From contig NC_079318.1 of NCBI RefSeq assembly GCF_029931775.1, positions 52,648,659-52,712,658 on the forward strand: a stretch of DNA of 64,000 bases. The letters run 5' to 3'. This document shows positions 35,990 to 45,757 of the stretch, piece after piece. The position numbers were made by a program, and so were the translations under genes. Each line of letters begins with the position of its first letter. Position 1 is the first letter of the stretch. The notes under the pieces were generated by a model. It ran no database searches. It saw only the letters and a program-made list of their open reading frames with translations, and had not been told where the DNA came from. The stretch comes from Euleptes europaea (Eukaryota > Chordata > Lepidosauria > Squamata > Sphaerodactylidae).

Positions 35990-38334
35990 GGGTGCCCTCT
36001 GCCTTTGCAGAAGCAGAAAAACCTCAGGCTGAATTTTTCCCCCCAAGGTGGATTCTCTCTTGAGAGGTTCCCTTGTGACTCCCCCTTTTTTTCGTTTGTG
36101 GTGAATAGATGGGGTTTTTTTTGTTTTTTTTGTTTCCCATTTCTTTTTTTTTCCAGGATAACATGTATTGATTCTGTTGCTGTTTCTTTGTAGATTCTCA
36201 AATGGCAAACCTGAGGCTTTCAGCAGAAGCGGCATCCAGACATATTGGAAATTCATTTAAGGTGAGATTTGTAAGAGGCACAGTAAGCAGCTGTATAATC
36301 AGACAGAAGCATTTTAACATTTTCAGGTACAGGTACATACAAAGGTGGCAATTTACATCAGTTTCCCCCTTCTCATTGCCCACCTCTCCCCCTGCTAAGG
36401 GCCCCCTGTCCTCTTAAGAGCAGCGTTTTGTGAAGGGCCAGAGAACTGCAGTGGCGGGGGCAGGAAAGTTCCCTTCCACTCATGGAAAATTTAGTCTGAA
36501 TCTAAACTGCAAAATATCTTCTTTGAAAATTATATGTAATCTGTGTAAACTTCCTGGGAGATGTCTTTTATTATGTAAAATTCCCTCCCCTGCCCCCTTG
36601 GTGTTTTTCCCCCCAATTAAAACTCATTTTCTTTAAAAATTGATTTGTTGCTATAGGACAGCTGTTAAAGCACAAGCCCTAAGAAATACGTTAACCTGAA
36701 CCATCTAATGTATATGTAACTGCACTGTAACAATATGGTTCAGAAAGAAGCTTGGGGTAAAAGGTTAGGGACTGTAGACTATCCCACTGTGTATAGGCTG
36801 TACTATCTGATGCTGTCAGTAGATGCCTAATTTCTGCTTTCGTTTAACATGTCATGTTAATACTTACGCTGTGTCTCTCCTCTGGTCTGTTAATTGTATT
36901 GGCTTATTCTCTGTAATCCACCTTGAGTCCCAGTGAGAAAGGTGGACTATAAGAGAAAGGTGGATCAGTGAGAAAGGTGGACCAGGGCTTCTTAAACTTT
37001 TTCCACTCACAACCCCTTTTCGCCCGAGAAATTTTTACGTGACCCCGGGTATATAAAATAAGTATACCAGTCAAACATTTACTAATAATAAATCATAAAG
37101 AAATTTATACTGTTACCAAATTTTTCATGATCCCCACATTCAGTTATGTGACCCCATATGGGGTCCTGACCCACAGTTTAAGAAGCTTTGCTATAAACAA
37201 CATAAATAAATATAAAACTTCAGCTGTATTTGAGATATTTTTCTTATACAACAAGCTGGGTGATCAGTGATTTTCCTAGGATTTTTTTCTTTCAAAATAG
37301 CAGCTGCACAGAGCCCCCATTTGGCTTGGGTGGAGAAGGGCTTTTCCCCTGTGCGGTTTTCCTGACCTGAAACAGCCCCATGGAGCTGATGTTTATCCTA
37401 ACAGGATTATATAGGCAAAATGTAGGTGACTATTTCCCTGAATGGGGCAGACAGCAGCTCTGGGAGGGGAGTCATTTTTGGTAGTTGCATATGTTTTTAT
37501 TAGATTTGATGAAAGTGAATCTATGTCATTAGCATTAATCTTCCAAAGTTGTCACCTTAAACAAATGTATAGTGCTGTGAATTTAAAATTAATTATGGGT
37601 ATCACATTTGCTACAGAGAGAGAAATAAACAACTCCCTAATGGCTGAACTCTAGGGCACTGAATATTAGCTAAAAATAGATCAAATGCAGCCCTTGGAAA
37701 TACTTTGAATTGGAACAAGAGAAAAGAATTTCAGACTTCTACTATTGAAAAAGTGTTTGTATTGATTTAAACATAGTGCAGTGGAGTGGTAGCATTATGG
37801 TAAAAAGAACAGGGTCACTGTGGAAGCAGGAAAGTACAACAGCCACAATATTTTAACTGCATTCTGTTCCCTAGGAAAAATGAAATCCCATTCTGTTGTT
37901 CTGCAATAATGTTTGTTGGAATTGTTCTGCACAGCTAATGGCAGGTTTTTATGCACACAGTATATGAGCTAATGTTGGAATCTGACTTGAGACTTCATTA
38001 ATGTTATTTAAGAGCAACATTTTAAAAGTAATAACTTCATATTTATTTTGCCCCCAAGTCTATGACGTCTCTCCTGGGAAAAGCCGAAGGTTTCTCCACG
38101 GTGTTATCTTGGCAGCCTAACTTGGAACTGTGCAAAATCCGCCAAGAGGTATTTTCCAACTCTGAAGTGAAAGCAGAGAATCAAATTAAGAGCAAAAACC
38201 TTATGGAACAAGTAGAAGTCAGCTCCCCAGAGACTGCTACCAGCAATTCTGTTATATTGAAAATAAAGAGACCGTCCTGTTCACCACAGAAAATGTATCC
38301 ACTACGACGAAGGAAAATTGGTCTTGACACATGA
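18234..38334 (+). CDS. NSL1: NSL1, MIS12 kinetochore complex component (six coding exons)
   Basis: Coding exons are 18234-18431, 22252-22327, 26450-26580, 31842-31896, 36194-36261 and 38059-38334. They total 804 nt, 267 aa plus stop, against about 281 aa for human. All junctions are GT/AG and phases close. NSL1 is the Mis14-family subunit of the four-protein MIS12 complex, which bridges CENP-C/CENP-T chromatin to KNL1 and NDC80 at kinetochores. Visible matches to human include RVRCxS (residues 22-27), FETAVQENI, IKLLEDQLDEL, PRKIQAHVVKGIKA, YQPVVKP, AEGFSxVL, RQEVFS and the C-terminal YPLRRRKIGLDT. That C-terminal tail is known to contact KNL1. The start has an excellent Kozak context (G at -3, G at +4). 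The human NDC80-binding motif PVIHL reads PNLEL here. The alignment was made from memory. Confidence 0.96.
18496..18635. mobile_element. Palindromic MITE in NSL1 intron 1
   Basis: The arms 18496-18556 and 18575-18635 are inverted copies with about five mismatches over 61 bp, separated by an 18-bp loop. The termini read GGGCGAAAACGCCTGGTCGC. It lies 64 bp after the exon 1 donor, so the pre-mRNA can fold into a long hairpin. No coding content. Confidence 0.75.
18645..18868 (-). mobile_element. 5S rRNA-derived SINE
   Basis: The reverse complement carries GATCTCGTCAGATCTCAGAA and AGCTAAGCAGGGTCAGCCC. The BovB-like tail with a GTGTGTGTGT end is adjacent to the palindromic MITE. Confidence 0.9.
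20996..21201 (+). mobile_element. tRNA-derived SINE, copy 1 of a close tandem pair
   Basis: The head GGGGCTGTGGCTCAGTGG (box A) and CCCAGGTTCGATCCCCGGCA (box B/T-arm) are tRNA-like. The body contains GATCTCTGCCTGAGACCCTG and TTTGATGGACCAAGGGTTTA, and the end is AGGAGCTTCATGTGTTCA. Confidence 0.85.
21263..21477 (+). mobile_element. tRNA-derived SINE, copy 2 of a close tandem pair
   Basis: Better preserved than copy 1: GGGGCTGTGGCTCAGTGGTA GAGC, then GGTCCCAGGTTCAATCCCCG, giving a recognisable tRNA-like 5' domain of about 75 nt. It has the same body and end as the copy 62 bp upstream. Confidence 0.88.
21657..21848 (-). mobile_element. 5S rRNA-derived SINE, truncated at the 5S end
   Basis: The BovB-like tail (GTAAAGTGCTGTTAAGTCGC) and body are intact. 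The 5S-like head stops after AGATTTGATGAGATCAGAG. Confidence 0.85.
22252..22327 (+). CDS. NSL1: NSL1 coding exon 2
   Basis: It encodes NFETAVQENITVNGQPWQES then SDLQN plus one base of a Gly codon. Human reads TFESAVQENISINGQAWQEA. The acceptor is TTCCACAG and the donor GTGTGT. Confidence 0.95.
22635..23893 (+). mobile_element. CR1 LINE 3' region split by a nested inverted element
   Basis: The parts are 22635-22762 and 23556-23893. The first ends and the second starts with the same 15 bp, GCCCAAGAAGGTCGG, which is the target duplication of the nested element. The second part includes GTTCCTCAGTGGAACAGGCT, TGCAGGGGGTTGGACTTGAT and the CR1 terminal AATTCTATGATTCTG. Confidence 0.85.
22763..23555. 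mobile_element. Inverted Penelope-like (?) element with hammerhead-like cores
   Basis: The 793-bp insertion is flanked by perfect 15-bp duplications (22748-22762 and 23556-23570). Arms 22763-23109 and 23179-23511 are inverted copies around a 69-bp spacer, and the right side has 44 extra bases. Both arms hold CTGATGA, A, then GGCC-CAATA-GGCC. This is followed by GAAACG in the left arm (minus strand) and AAAACG in the right arm (plus strand). A TG microsatellite sits near the left end. It has no coding capacity. Confidence 0.7.
23972..24198 (-). mobile_element. tRNA-derived SINE, minus strand
   Basis: The right end AACCACTACACCACATTGGC is the reversed tRNA-like head. The body has TAACCCTGTGAGGTAGATTC and the end is ATTTATTTATACGCCACTTT. 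Confidence 0.75.
24667..25700 (-). mobile_element. BovB (RTE) LINE, 3' third with reverse transcriptase domain
   Basis: On the minus strand, 25709-24996 stays open for 237 codons. It reads GVRQGCILSPYLFNLYAEH, the catalytic RYADDTTLLAE, and YGCESWTVKKADRKK with FEMWCWRSVLRIP. A further segment (24926-24696) in another frame holds RKRGRPNKRWIDSIKEA. A frameshift near 24930-24995 and the missing 5' end (endonuclease domain) make it dead. The 3' tail GTTAAGTGCCGTCAAGTCAC is the sequence shared with the SINE tails here. It lies in NSL1 intron 2. Confidence 0.92.
26450..26580 (+). CDS. NSL1: NSL1 coding exon 3
   Basis: It encodes ADIKLLEDQLDELVVEVASK then RNQRPRKIQAHVVKGIKARQ and EML. This is the coiled-coil core of the Mis14 domain. 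The donor is GTGAGG and it ends in phase 0. Confidence 0.96.
26930..27925 (+). mobile_element. L2/CR1-group LINE 3' end, heavily decayed
   Basis: It contains a degenerate YADD region (YVHDNKL), then WMWANKLKLSPNKVEVLLVS, a hallmark of L2-like reverse transcriptases. Further remnants match LDYHNAL, VQKLQLVQNG and LHWLPVCFQAQF. It ends with AGAGAATAAATTTT and an AATAATAAT tail. Several stops and shifts. It lies in NSL1 intron 3. Confidence 0.75.
28085..28312 (+). mobile_element. tRNA-derived SINE
   Basis: The head GGCCAGTGTGGAGTAGTAG and box B-like GACCTGGGTTTGAATCC are followed by CTTGGGCCAGTCACGCACAC and an A-rich AATAAATGAAG tail. A shorter fragment of the same head precedes it near 28010-28060. 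Confidence 0.75.
28450..28612 (-). mobile_element. 5S rRNA-derived SINE, internally shortened
   Basis: The tail GTAAAGTGCGGTCAAGTCAC and the 5S-like CTTGCTTAGCTTCTGAGATA remain. The central part lacks the GGGGTTTTCATGGCAAGAG block. Confidence 0.8.
29193..29399 (-). mobile_element. MITE with AGGGTTGCCA inverted termini, nested in the hAT element
   Basis: The ends are CTAGGGTTGCCA and TGGCAACCCTAG, a perfect 12-bp inversion. Internal GGAGATCAGTTGTAATAGCA is shared, reversed, with 51874 and 62946. Confidence 0.8.
29535..29750. repeat. Purine-rich (GGAA/GAAA) low-complexity tract
   Basis: About 215 bases are almost purely A and G on the plus strand. The frames here yield only Lys/Arg/Glu-rich or Phe/Ser/Leu-rich strings. 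Confidence 0.9.
30311..30600. mobile_element. hAT/Charlie-like fragment
   Basis: It begins CAGTGGTTCTCAAACTGTGG GTCAGGACCC, the well-known hAT-type terminus. The right end (AGCCCTG near 30597) is poorly matched and no target duplication was confirmed. Confidence 0.55.
30872..31038. mobile_element. MITE with AGGGTTGCCA termini
   Basis: The left end AGGGTTGCCAGCTGCCTGGA and right end TTTGGCAACCCC are inverted. The interior is diverged from the other copies and includes a C-run. Confidence 0.6.
31842..31896 (+). CDS. NSL1: NSL1 coding exon 4
   Basis: This 55-nt exon encodes GCYQPVVKPQEIKATLSQ plus one base, matching human QYHPVVHPLDLK. The donor is GTAAGC. Confidence 0.92.
33718..33882 (-). 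mobile_element. tRNA-type SINE body, minus strand
   Basis: Reversed features are TGGTTACTATGCTGAGACTG, AAGACCCAAGTTCAAATCC and CACCCTGAGTTTCTTGAAGG. The head is degraded. It lies in NSL1 intron 4. Confidence 0.55.
34815..35000 (-). mobile_element. tRNA-type SINE, minus strand
   Basis: It ends ATGCTCTAGTCATTGCACCG (reversed head) and contains TTGAACCCAGGCCCTCTCTA and CACCCTTCCTCCAAAG. It lies in NSL1 intron 4. Confidence 0.6.
35957..35988. repeat. TG microsatellite
   Basis: Uninterrupted TG/GT dinucleotides over about 30 bases. It lies in NSL1 intron 4, about 200 bp before exon 5. Confidence 0.95.
36194..36261 (+). CDS. NSL1: NSL1 coding exon 5
   Basis: It encodes SQMANLRLSAEAASRHIG then NSFK, aligned with human HMENLKCRGETVAKEISEAM. 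The acceptor is TTTGTAG and the donor GTGAGA. Confidence 0.92.
36983..37194. mobile_element. hAT-type MITE
   Basis: Left CAGGGCTTCTTAAACTTTTT and right CAGTTTAAGAAGCTTTGCT are inverted. The internal GGGTCCTGACCCAC resembles the terminus at 30311. It lies in NSL1 intron 5. Confidence 0.7.
38059..38334 (+). CDS. NSL1: NSL1 terminal coding exon 6
   Basis: It encodes SMTSLLGKAEGFSTVLSWQP, then NLELCKIRQEVF, and ends QKMYPLRRRKIGLDT with a TGA stop at 38332-38334. Both GFSxVL and the terminal YPLRxxKIxLDT are diagnostic for NSL1. A weak ATTAAA polyadenylation candidate lies at 38355-38360, but a longer 3' UTR is equally possible. Confidence 0.95.
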   Translation, partial: SMTSLLGKAEGFSTVLSWQPNLELCKIRQEVFSNSEVKAENQIKSKNLMEQVEVSSPETATSNSVILKIKRPSCSPQKMYPLRRRKIGLDT

Positions 38335-41334
38335 ATTTTTTTCTGCTTTAAAGCATTAAAAAACTCCTATCGGCTTTGAGAGAACTGTTTAATTGGACCT
38401 TCATATGAAGATATGATTTTTCCTTTTCACATTAGTAGGGGATTTTGTTGCCTATTTGAACTTGTCTACCACACAAAGCAGTCTGAGTTGTCTGCAAAAG
38501 CACTGGTAATGAAATATCCTCTGGACACCAGATGACATGATCGATTTCGACTGGTAGTTATGGAGGTTCTAGTTGGGTCCTCTAACTGTGTGGTGGTAAA
38601 CATTATGTCAGATGGCTGCACACTCTTCATTTTATATTTCCTCATATCCCCATGATTGTTCAGTGAGGAGAACTTGCCAGCAGTGGAGTGGAGCATTGTT
38701 GTTTGAGACTGAAGCCTGAAGCTACCGAAGCTTCACTGTATTGCAGAAAAAATGGTCAACTACAAGGTCTGGAATTGTTTTTGAAAAAATCAGCAAACCT
38801 CTGAATGGCTGAGAGTCAACAAAGAGAGGAAGGCCTCAATGTGGAGAGCTGTGCGCTGGCATAGCCAGGATTCTGCACCTGCATCTCCAAACAGGAGATT
38901 CTACGTCATGGTGAGCTTCAAAGGCCGTTTCCTGAAAAAGTTGGAAATTGTGCAGAAAATGCACAAATCACATACGTGCGCACAATAAGATTTCTGGTTC
39001 ACAGCAATAATTTGCATTTGTGTGTGTCAATATCACTTCAAAGTTTACTTGTACAGGTTCTTTTCAAACACCTGGGATATCTGAGGGCCAAACCAGATGT
39101 TACCAGAAGACGTGTCTCAGATGCTGAACATCTAAAAAGTCGCAGGAAAAGTTTGGAGGGGAGTGCTTAAGCATTCTGCCTTACCTCCTCCCTTCCAATC
39201 TATTTTCTCCCATTTGGGATAAAGCCACTGGCAGAGAGGTGAAAGGCAAGATAAGGTTTAAACATCCCTCTCCAACAGCCTCTACTCCCCTCCAAATTTA
39301 TGTCCTCCTGTCTCCCTCTCCCCATCCCCTGCCCATGCTTTTTAGATCTTCAGGGTACAGTTGGGTTCCCAGAGAGAGGCCTACTGCCAAGCATCTAGTG
39401 TGGCCCTGGCAAGCAGTCTGGGATATATATAACTACATTTGACAGGTGTCATGGAATTCTCCCCCCTCCCATTTGTCTACATGTAGCATGCTGTTTTTAA
39501 ATTAAAACAGTAGCTCGTTACGCATCTTGCAATTCAGCATCACCATGTTCAGTCTCTTGAACACTGAGCCATGAGTTGCATCGACACATCATACTGAACT
39601 GAATTCTGGTTTGGGGGTTCCTAATTTCTGTACTGATAGAAAATGGTTTAGATAACTCCATAAATCTAGAGTAAATCCATCTCAAGTTATTCTGCTTACA
39701 GTTCAGTTCATTTACATATCTTGTTATAGGAGTCCTGCTATTCTGTTATGCAAAGTGAAAAGATAGGTTTGTGGGGGGGGGGCTTATTTTACCGTACCCT
39801 AGTAATCCAAGGTGAGCTATAGGTGCTATCTTATTAGGCAGTTTGACTGCTTTTTTAAAAAGGCAGTTTGGAATGTGTTTTGAGTTACACTCTTCCACAG
39901 AGTGGTGTAGGCAAAAACGAATTGATTTGCTTCAGTTCAGTTTGGCTATACGTGTGGTTTGGAGATTCTATCTTGGGTTTGGCACTGCCTGCATGGATGC
40001 TTGCTTTGCCTCAGAATGCCTGCTTAGCTGGTATATTAGTAAATGCCCAGATTATTACAAAGGCACTAAAAGTTTCTGGGGGTTTCTTTTCAATAGCCCT
40101 GCACTCTAAAGGTTACCCTTGACCTTGCTTCCCACCTTTGGGGAACATGAGACAATACACGTGATTAAATTAAAGGCTTATTTATTAACGTTCCAAAATC
40201 AGTGCTATTCATATGACTTATTTTCCTTTTTACTAATGAGAATTTATTGTGTCAATTATTCCTGAAAATGCAAACTTTACAAAAGGTTTTTTTTAAAAGA
40301 ATAACCTTAATTACTGTTTCTTAGAAATATTTTTTCTTGATTAAACTGCCATAAGAGGAAAACGAGTGAAAGACTGTTCAACTCTGCTCTTGAAATTCCA
40401 TTTAAAAATGTGTATCAACAGAGTAAGCTGGCATACCGAATTTGTAAATATTTATTTGGTTGTCATCGTAAAATGTATATTTGTATATAAAAATACTACT
40501 TTTGTATAGACTAAAACTAATTGATAAAAGACTTCTTGTGAGTTTGTGTATGGATTTTGGCTTAGATACTACCAGTTGTCCTCCTAAAAGTTAGAAGTTG
40601 AGAAATCAGTGTGGCCAAAGTATTACAGCAGAATCAGTCTGTGTATTGGGACTTGGGGATGTTCATTATTGTAAGCAGCCAAGGTTCAAGAAAAGGCATA
40701 ACTGGTTGGATTATAATCAAAGGGATTGTGAATGCTTGTTCCTTGAGCTGTAGCCTCCTTTCCTCAGCGCCCCATGGAAAGGCGCTTTTGAAAAGGAGCA
40801 CTATTGAATAGCATCATTGTCTGCTGATTGAAGGGGGAAAGTAAGATAATTGATTGGACGTGCCTAAAGGTGCTCTTAGAATTCTAGCTATGGTTAGTTG
40901 TAGACCCAGGTTAAGTTTAGTTGGTTTGGCATTGCATGGATAAATCTCAGGCATGAATGCTTTCCCTTCAGGCATCCCAGTTCCCTCCCTCCCTTGGAGC
41001 TTATCTGGAGGATCTGGTCCAATTCTTTGCATTTTATCCGTTAATATGCTTATTTCAGCAATATCCAGACTTTAATCAGTCATTTTTGATAGTTGGAATT
41101 AAAGGACTTTTTGAAAATGGAGCCAGCATTACCTTCGCTGGCAACAGATTTATTAATTTAAAATAGTTCTTTCACCTACAGGGCTCTCAAGGGAATGATT
41201 TATTATTGTTTATGACAACAAGAGGGGAGTGGACATGTTCATAGAGGATAGGGCTATCCATGACTACTAGTCAAAATGAATATTAATCATGATACATACC
41301 TATTCTCTCCAATATCAGAGGAGCATGTCTATAT

Positions 41335-41482
41335 TAGGTGTTGTGGAACACAGGCAGGATAATGCTGCTGCAGTTGCCTTGTTTGTGGGCTTCCTAGAGG
41401 CACCTGGTTGGCCACTGTGTGAATAGACCACTGGACTTAATAGGCCTTGGTCTGATCCTGCATGGCTTTTCTTATGTTCTTA
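41335..41482 (+). mobile_element. CR1-like 3' repeat
   Basis: It has GGCTTCCTAGAGGCACCTGG, TTGGCCACTGTGTG and the end TCTGATCCTGCATGGCTTTT CTTATGTTCTT, matching 10378 and, reversed, 5376. Confidence 0.65.
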
Positions 41483-42618
41483 ACTAGAATGTAGAAAGTG
41501 AGGATATATAACACTGGATGGGAAGGAATTTTTTAAAAAACCTGAGGGGTGAAACAGGACAGTAATCGACTTGGGCAAGTGGATTACTTGATCTTTTATT
41601 TAAAGCATCACTGGAGGGATCCTTATTTTGATCATGGTGGCATTGCCTCTGAACAAAGAGACATCTGTAATCCAACACCCATAACAATGAAGGATCAAAC
41701 AAAAAGAGGTAATGATGGAAGAATGACACGAGAACCTTCACCATCAAGTCCAGATATTGCTACATTTTCAAAGTGAATTATTTGTCAAGAAAATTCTGTT
41801 TTTTATTCCTCACTGTTCTAACTATTTGCTTTTCTACGCTTTAAAATTCAGTACTGTAAAGATGCTCTAAAGTCCCCTTTTTACTTAAATGTCACAACAT
41901 TCACCCTTTTTATTTTTAGCATGGACATAAACTGGTATTGCATCAGAAAGTGTCTGGCAGTTTTCTTAATATAGCACAAGCGCTCTAAGGGACACCTAAC
42001 AAAAGGATGGCTGCTCAGTCCTTAACCGGGTACTGATTTGTTATGATGCAACCTTGAGTTTAACATGGGTAGGAAGGTAGTTGCAGGGATGGGGATCGGA
42101 GAGAGCTTTTATGTCATCCCAGTTGACTGGACCCAGTGGCATTTCTAACATTTTAAAGGCCCACAGTCTGAATTTCTTCTGCCTCTAAGATGCCTCTCTA
42201 TTTTATAAAGTAGCTTATAATCACATTTATATAGTGAAATTTATAACCGGTACAGTAAACATCAAGAACAAAGAGCCAACGAAGCATTGTTCTTCATAGT
42301 GCCTGCATGATTCCTGCATATGGATCGGTCGTGTGCTAGTTCAGAGCAGCTCTAGCCCAGGACTCAAATCCTCTTACCTATCTGCATGTGCCCATGCCTC
42401 AAGGAACGGCAAGCACGATGCTCCCACTGATCTACTGACTGTCACACTGGTAGCAGTTCTGCATTCGTTTTCTGGAGAAAGCAACCTCTGGTTTCCTTTT
42501 TCCCTTGTGCACACAGAACACTGAAAGCGCTCCTGTGAGCGGTCAGAATGACTTTTCTTGATGTGTCTGTGCCTTAATCCAATAGAATATATTATTCAGT
42601 GTCCTTTGATATACAATT

Positions 42619-42906
42619 TGGTTTGGTGATGTAGTGGTTAGGAGCAGCAGAGTCTTAATCTGGAGAACTGGGTTTGATTCCCCACCACTCCACAAGTGGC
42701 AGACTCTAACCTGGAGAACTGGGTTCAATTCCACACTCCTCCACATGAAGCCTGCTGGGTGACCTTGGGTCAGTCAGTTCTCTCTCAGGACTCAGCCCCA
42801 CCTACCTCACAAGGTGCCTGTTGTGGGGGGAGAGAAGGGAAGGAGGTTGAAAGCTCCTTTGAGAATCCTTACAGTAGAGAAAAATGGGGTATAAAATTTG
42901 TCGTCT
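42619..42906 (+). mobile_element. tRNA-derived SINE with duplicated head
   Basis: GATGTAGTGGTTAGGAGCAG is box A-like, and CTGGAGAACTGGGTTTGATT and CTGGAGAACTGGGTTCAATT are two box B-like copies. The body TACCTCACAAGGTGCCTGTT is followed by AAAATGGGGTATAAAATTTG. It has the same dimeric head as 14767-15064. Confidence 0.8.
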
Positions 42907-43389
42907 TCTTTCCTTCTCTTTTCTTGTCTTCCTCCTCCCTTCCTGTTTCATTGCATTCTTGTTTTATTTTCTTTCCCCCCTTTTAAATTTTTTTGTGATT
43001 TTTTTTTCTGGAATGGTGTGATGGGTGCTTGAGTTGGGGCAAAGTATATGTTAGGGCATTGTTTTGGGGTGATTCTTTGCATTCAATGAGAAGTCTCGTT
43101 TATGTAGGTAATGGTATTTATGAAAACCCAATTTAATTTTTTTTTCCAAATTAAAGGACAGTGGCATATCTTGCTAGACTGAAGCTTTCGGGCTCTTGTA
43201 TTATTATTTTATACATAGTAAAATAGTGATGAAGTTGTTTTAAAAATGAAGTAAGACTTGTGCTTTTAAGCTGCATACTTGGAGAAATAATAAATCAGAT
43301 ATTGTAAATGAATACTTTTTACATGGCAGGGATAGTGAAGGGGGAAATGTAAAATAAGCGTAGTTCATTTGGAATGTCTAAGATAGCTA

Positions 43390-43628
43390 GAGAGCCAGTG
43401 TGGTGTAGTGGTTAATAGCGGTGGACTCTAATCTGGAGAACTGGGTTCGATTTCTCGCTCCTTCACATGAAGCCTGCTGGATGACCTTGGGCCAGTCACA
43501 GTTCTCTCAGAACTTTCTCAGCCCACGCAGAGGCAGGCAATGGCAAATCACCTCCGAACATCTCTTGCCTTGAAAACCCTCTGGAATCGCCATATATCAG
43601 TTGTGACTTGACCGCAAAATCACACATA
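43390..43628 (+). mobile_element. tRNA-derived SINE with BovB-like tail (Sauria-type)
   Basis: The head is GAGCCAGTGTGGTGTAGTGG and box B ACTGGGTTCGATT. The tail AATCGCCATATATCAGTTGT GACTTGACCGC resembles the BovB 3' end at 24667. Confidence 0.85.
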
Positions 43629-43902
43629 AGATAGCGAATCATTGTATTTCATGTTGCATGTTTGTATAATAGGGCTATGCTTGTTATAAGGATTTGCATA
43701 TGGTGAGATACCGTGTCACAAATGGCTGGGACTTTCCTTTGTATGTTCCAGGTACCATTCATTCATGAACTCTGGCAAGAAAAATAGCTACTAGAAATTG
43801 GGGGGAGGGTGAGAGATTTCTGTGTATCAGTTGGGATGTTTCTAGTTGTAATAACTTGGTGGAGAGTCCAGAGTTTCTTGTTTGGTTTTTAACTGCTTAG
43901 AG

Positions 43903-44082
43903 CAGGGCTGTCAAACATACAACCCGGGAGCCTGATCTGGCTCCTTGAGGGCTCTTATCCGGCCCGCTGCGAGCTCACCCGCCAAGGCAGCCCCCGCTCC
44001 CGATCTCAGGTGATGAGGCATGGCCCAACCAAGTGACATTTATGTCATATCCGGCCCTCGTAACAAATTAGTTCGACACCAC
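43903..44082. mobile_element. hAT-type MITE
   Basis: Left CAGGGCTGTCAAACATACAA and right TTAGTTCGACACCACTAG are imperfect inverted ends. The interior has GGCCCGCTGCGAGCTCACCC and ATATCCGGCCCTCGTAACAA, as in gene-poor reptile hAT copies. Confidence 0.6.
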
Positions 44083-44879
44083 TAGCTATAATGAAAGGTA
44101 TAGAACACAATCTGTTTCTGGGTGGATATTGGTGCATGTCCACCAAATAATACTGAGTAGCTGAAGATGTGTAGTTGCCTGTTCTGCTTTACAGTGTTGA
44201 GCTCGGCAGTCTCCAGGGGCTCGGCAGTGTGTCGTGTACTTCTTACCTAAAGAATAGGTCCTGTTTGAACCTGGGTCTCTTACACACAACCACAGTTAGC
44301 CATGTGGGAATGTATCATTTTAATTGACCCAAATAATATTATTACCTGTTGGACCTGTTGGACTCAATCATCATTTACAGTCTTGTGTGATTTCTGTTTC
44401 ATGTAGATTGTCAGTCTTTCAAAATTAGATACTCATTAGGTCCTGCTTCAGGGGGCTGCTGATTAACACAAGCTGATTGGCATAAACTGGTGCTTAGCAT
44501 ATGTAAATCAGACAGAACTTTGTCATGAACAGCTCAGCGATGAGCCATCCACTGAAGACAGGACAGGCTTTTAGAGGAAAGCCCTCAAGGGATCATTGTG
44601 GAGCAATGTCTGAGGGAGTAAGCTTCTCTGCTACGTTTAAATGGCATGCACACAACAGTTAAGTATGTAGTGAGAAAACAGTGCTTTTATCACCTATGGA
44701 ACTACAAAGTTGGAAGTATAAGGTGGCCGAGCTCTGAAAATGGACTATCACTTTAGACCGAAGGAGATTGATTGCAGCTTTTTATATGTGGGGGAGAAAA
44801 TCAGCTTCCCTGAGAAATTGTGCTGGTTCTAGGCACAGTTGAAGTGGTTCTGCCACTTCCCCTGTATGCCTCACAGGGT

Positions 44880-45062
44880 GACTATAATCCGGGAGAACCA
44901 GGTTCACGTCATTCTGCCATCGAAGCTCACTAGATCACAAGTAGATCATTCTCAACCTACCTTACCTCACAGAGTTGTTGAGAAGAAAACCTGGAGGAGT
45001 GGGAGAACATGACAGCTGCTTTCTGTTCTCATGGGCCAGAAAAATGAGGTATGAATACCCTT
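44880..45062 (+). mobile_element. Partial tRNA-type SINE body
   Basis: It contains GAACCAGGTTCACGTCATTC, CTTACCTCACAGAGTTGTTG and an end ATGAGGTATGAATACCCTTC, matching the SINE body family without its 5' head. Confidence 0.5.
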
Positions 45063-45141
45063 CCTTCCTGGAACTCAAAGGTACTTATGCAGGGTTACCA
45101 GATGGTCTCCCATTCAAGCGTTGACCAGACCCCTCCTTGTT

Positions 45142-45368
45142 TTGGGAGGCAGTCCATGGTATCTGTAACATTCTCCTCCAACATCACATTTCAAAGGAAT
45201 CTACTTTCTTCCTGTCTGCTTTCTTCAATGTCCAGCTTTCACACCCATACATAGTAATAGGGAATACGATGGCATGAACTAACTTAATGTTGGTGTCCAG
45301 GGACGCATCTTTACACTTTAGAATCCTGTCTGGCTCCTTCATGGCTGCCCTTCCCGGTCTCAGTCTCC
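45142..45368 (-). mobile_element. BovB (RTE) LINE fragment
   Basis: It corresponds to the 25000-25210 part of the larger copy. Shared blocks are TAACATTCTCCTCCAACATC, CTTTCACACCCATACATAGT and GGCTGCCCTTCCCGGTCTCA. Confidence 0.8.
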
Positions 45369-45757
45369 AAGCGCTTTCATACAGCCCAAATCATGCACTT
45401 TCAATCCACTTTCAGTGCACCCTAACGATTGTTTGCAAGTGGGTTTTGCCAGTTCGCACAGTAAGATCCCCTTCAAAGTACATTGAAAGTGGATTGTGTG
45501 TGTGTAAAGTGCCCTCAAGTCACAGCCGACTTAGGGCGACCCCTTTTTGGGGTTTTCATGGCAAGAGACTAACAAGAGGTGGTTTGCCAGTGCCTTCCTC
45601 TGCACAGCAACCCTGGACTTCCTCGGTGGTCTCCCCTCCAAATACTAACCAGGGCCGACCCTGCTTCGCTTCTGAGACCTGACCAGATCAGGCTCGCCTG
45701 GGCCACCCAGGTCAGGGCTGAAAGTGGATTGCAAGTGAAAGCGCCACCCTTCTGATT
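45369..45757. mobile_element. MITE with AGCGCTTTCA-type ends, split by a 5S SINE
   Basis: The left part is 45369-45496 (CACTTTCAATCCACTTTCAG, TGCAAGTGGGTTTTGCCAGT). The right part is 45732-45757 (GCAAGTGAAAGCGCC), and the two are imperfectly inverted. Sequence matching the left part recurs at 46537. Confidence 0.6.
45497..45718 (-). mobile_element. 5S rRNA-derived SINE with 13-bp target duplication
   Basis: TGAAAGTGGATTG flanks it at 45484-45496 and 45719-45731. Reversed 5S-like blocks are CTGACCTGGGTGGCCCAGGC and AGCGAAGCAGGGTCGGCCCT. It is full length. Confidence 0.92.

Noticed and set aside
35891-36256. Minus-strand frame of 121 codons over NSL1 exon 5
   Set aside because: It contains a translated TG microsatellite (His-Thr repeats) and lies antisense to a verified exon.
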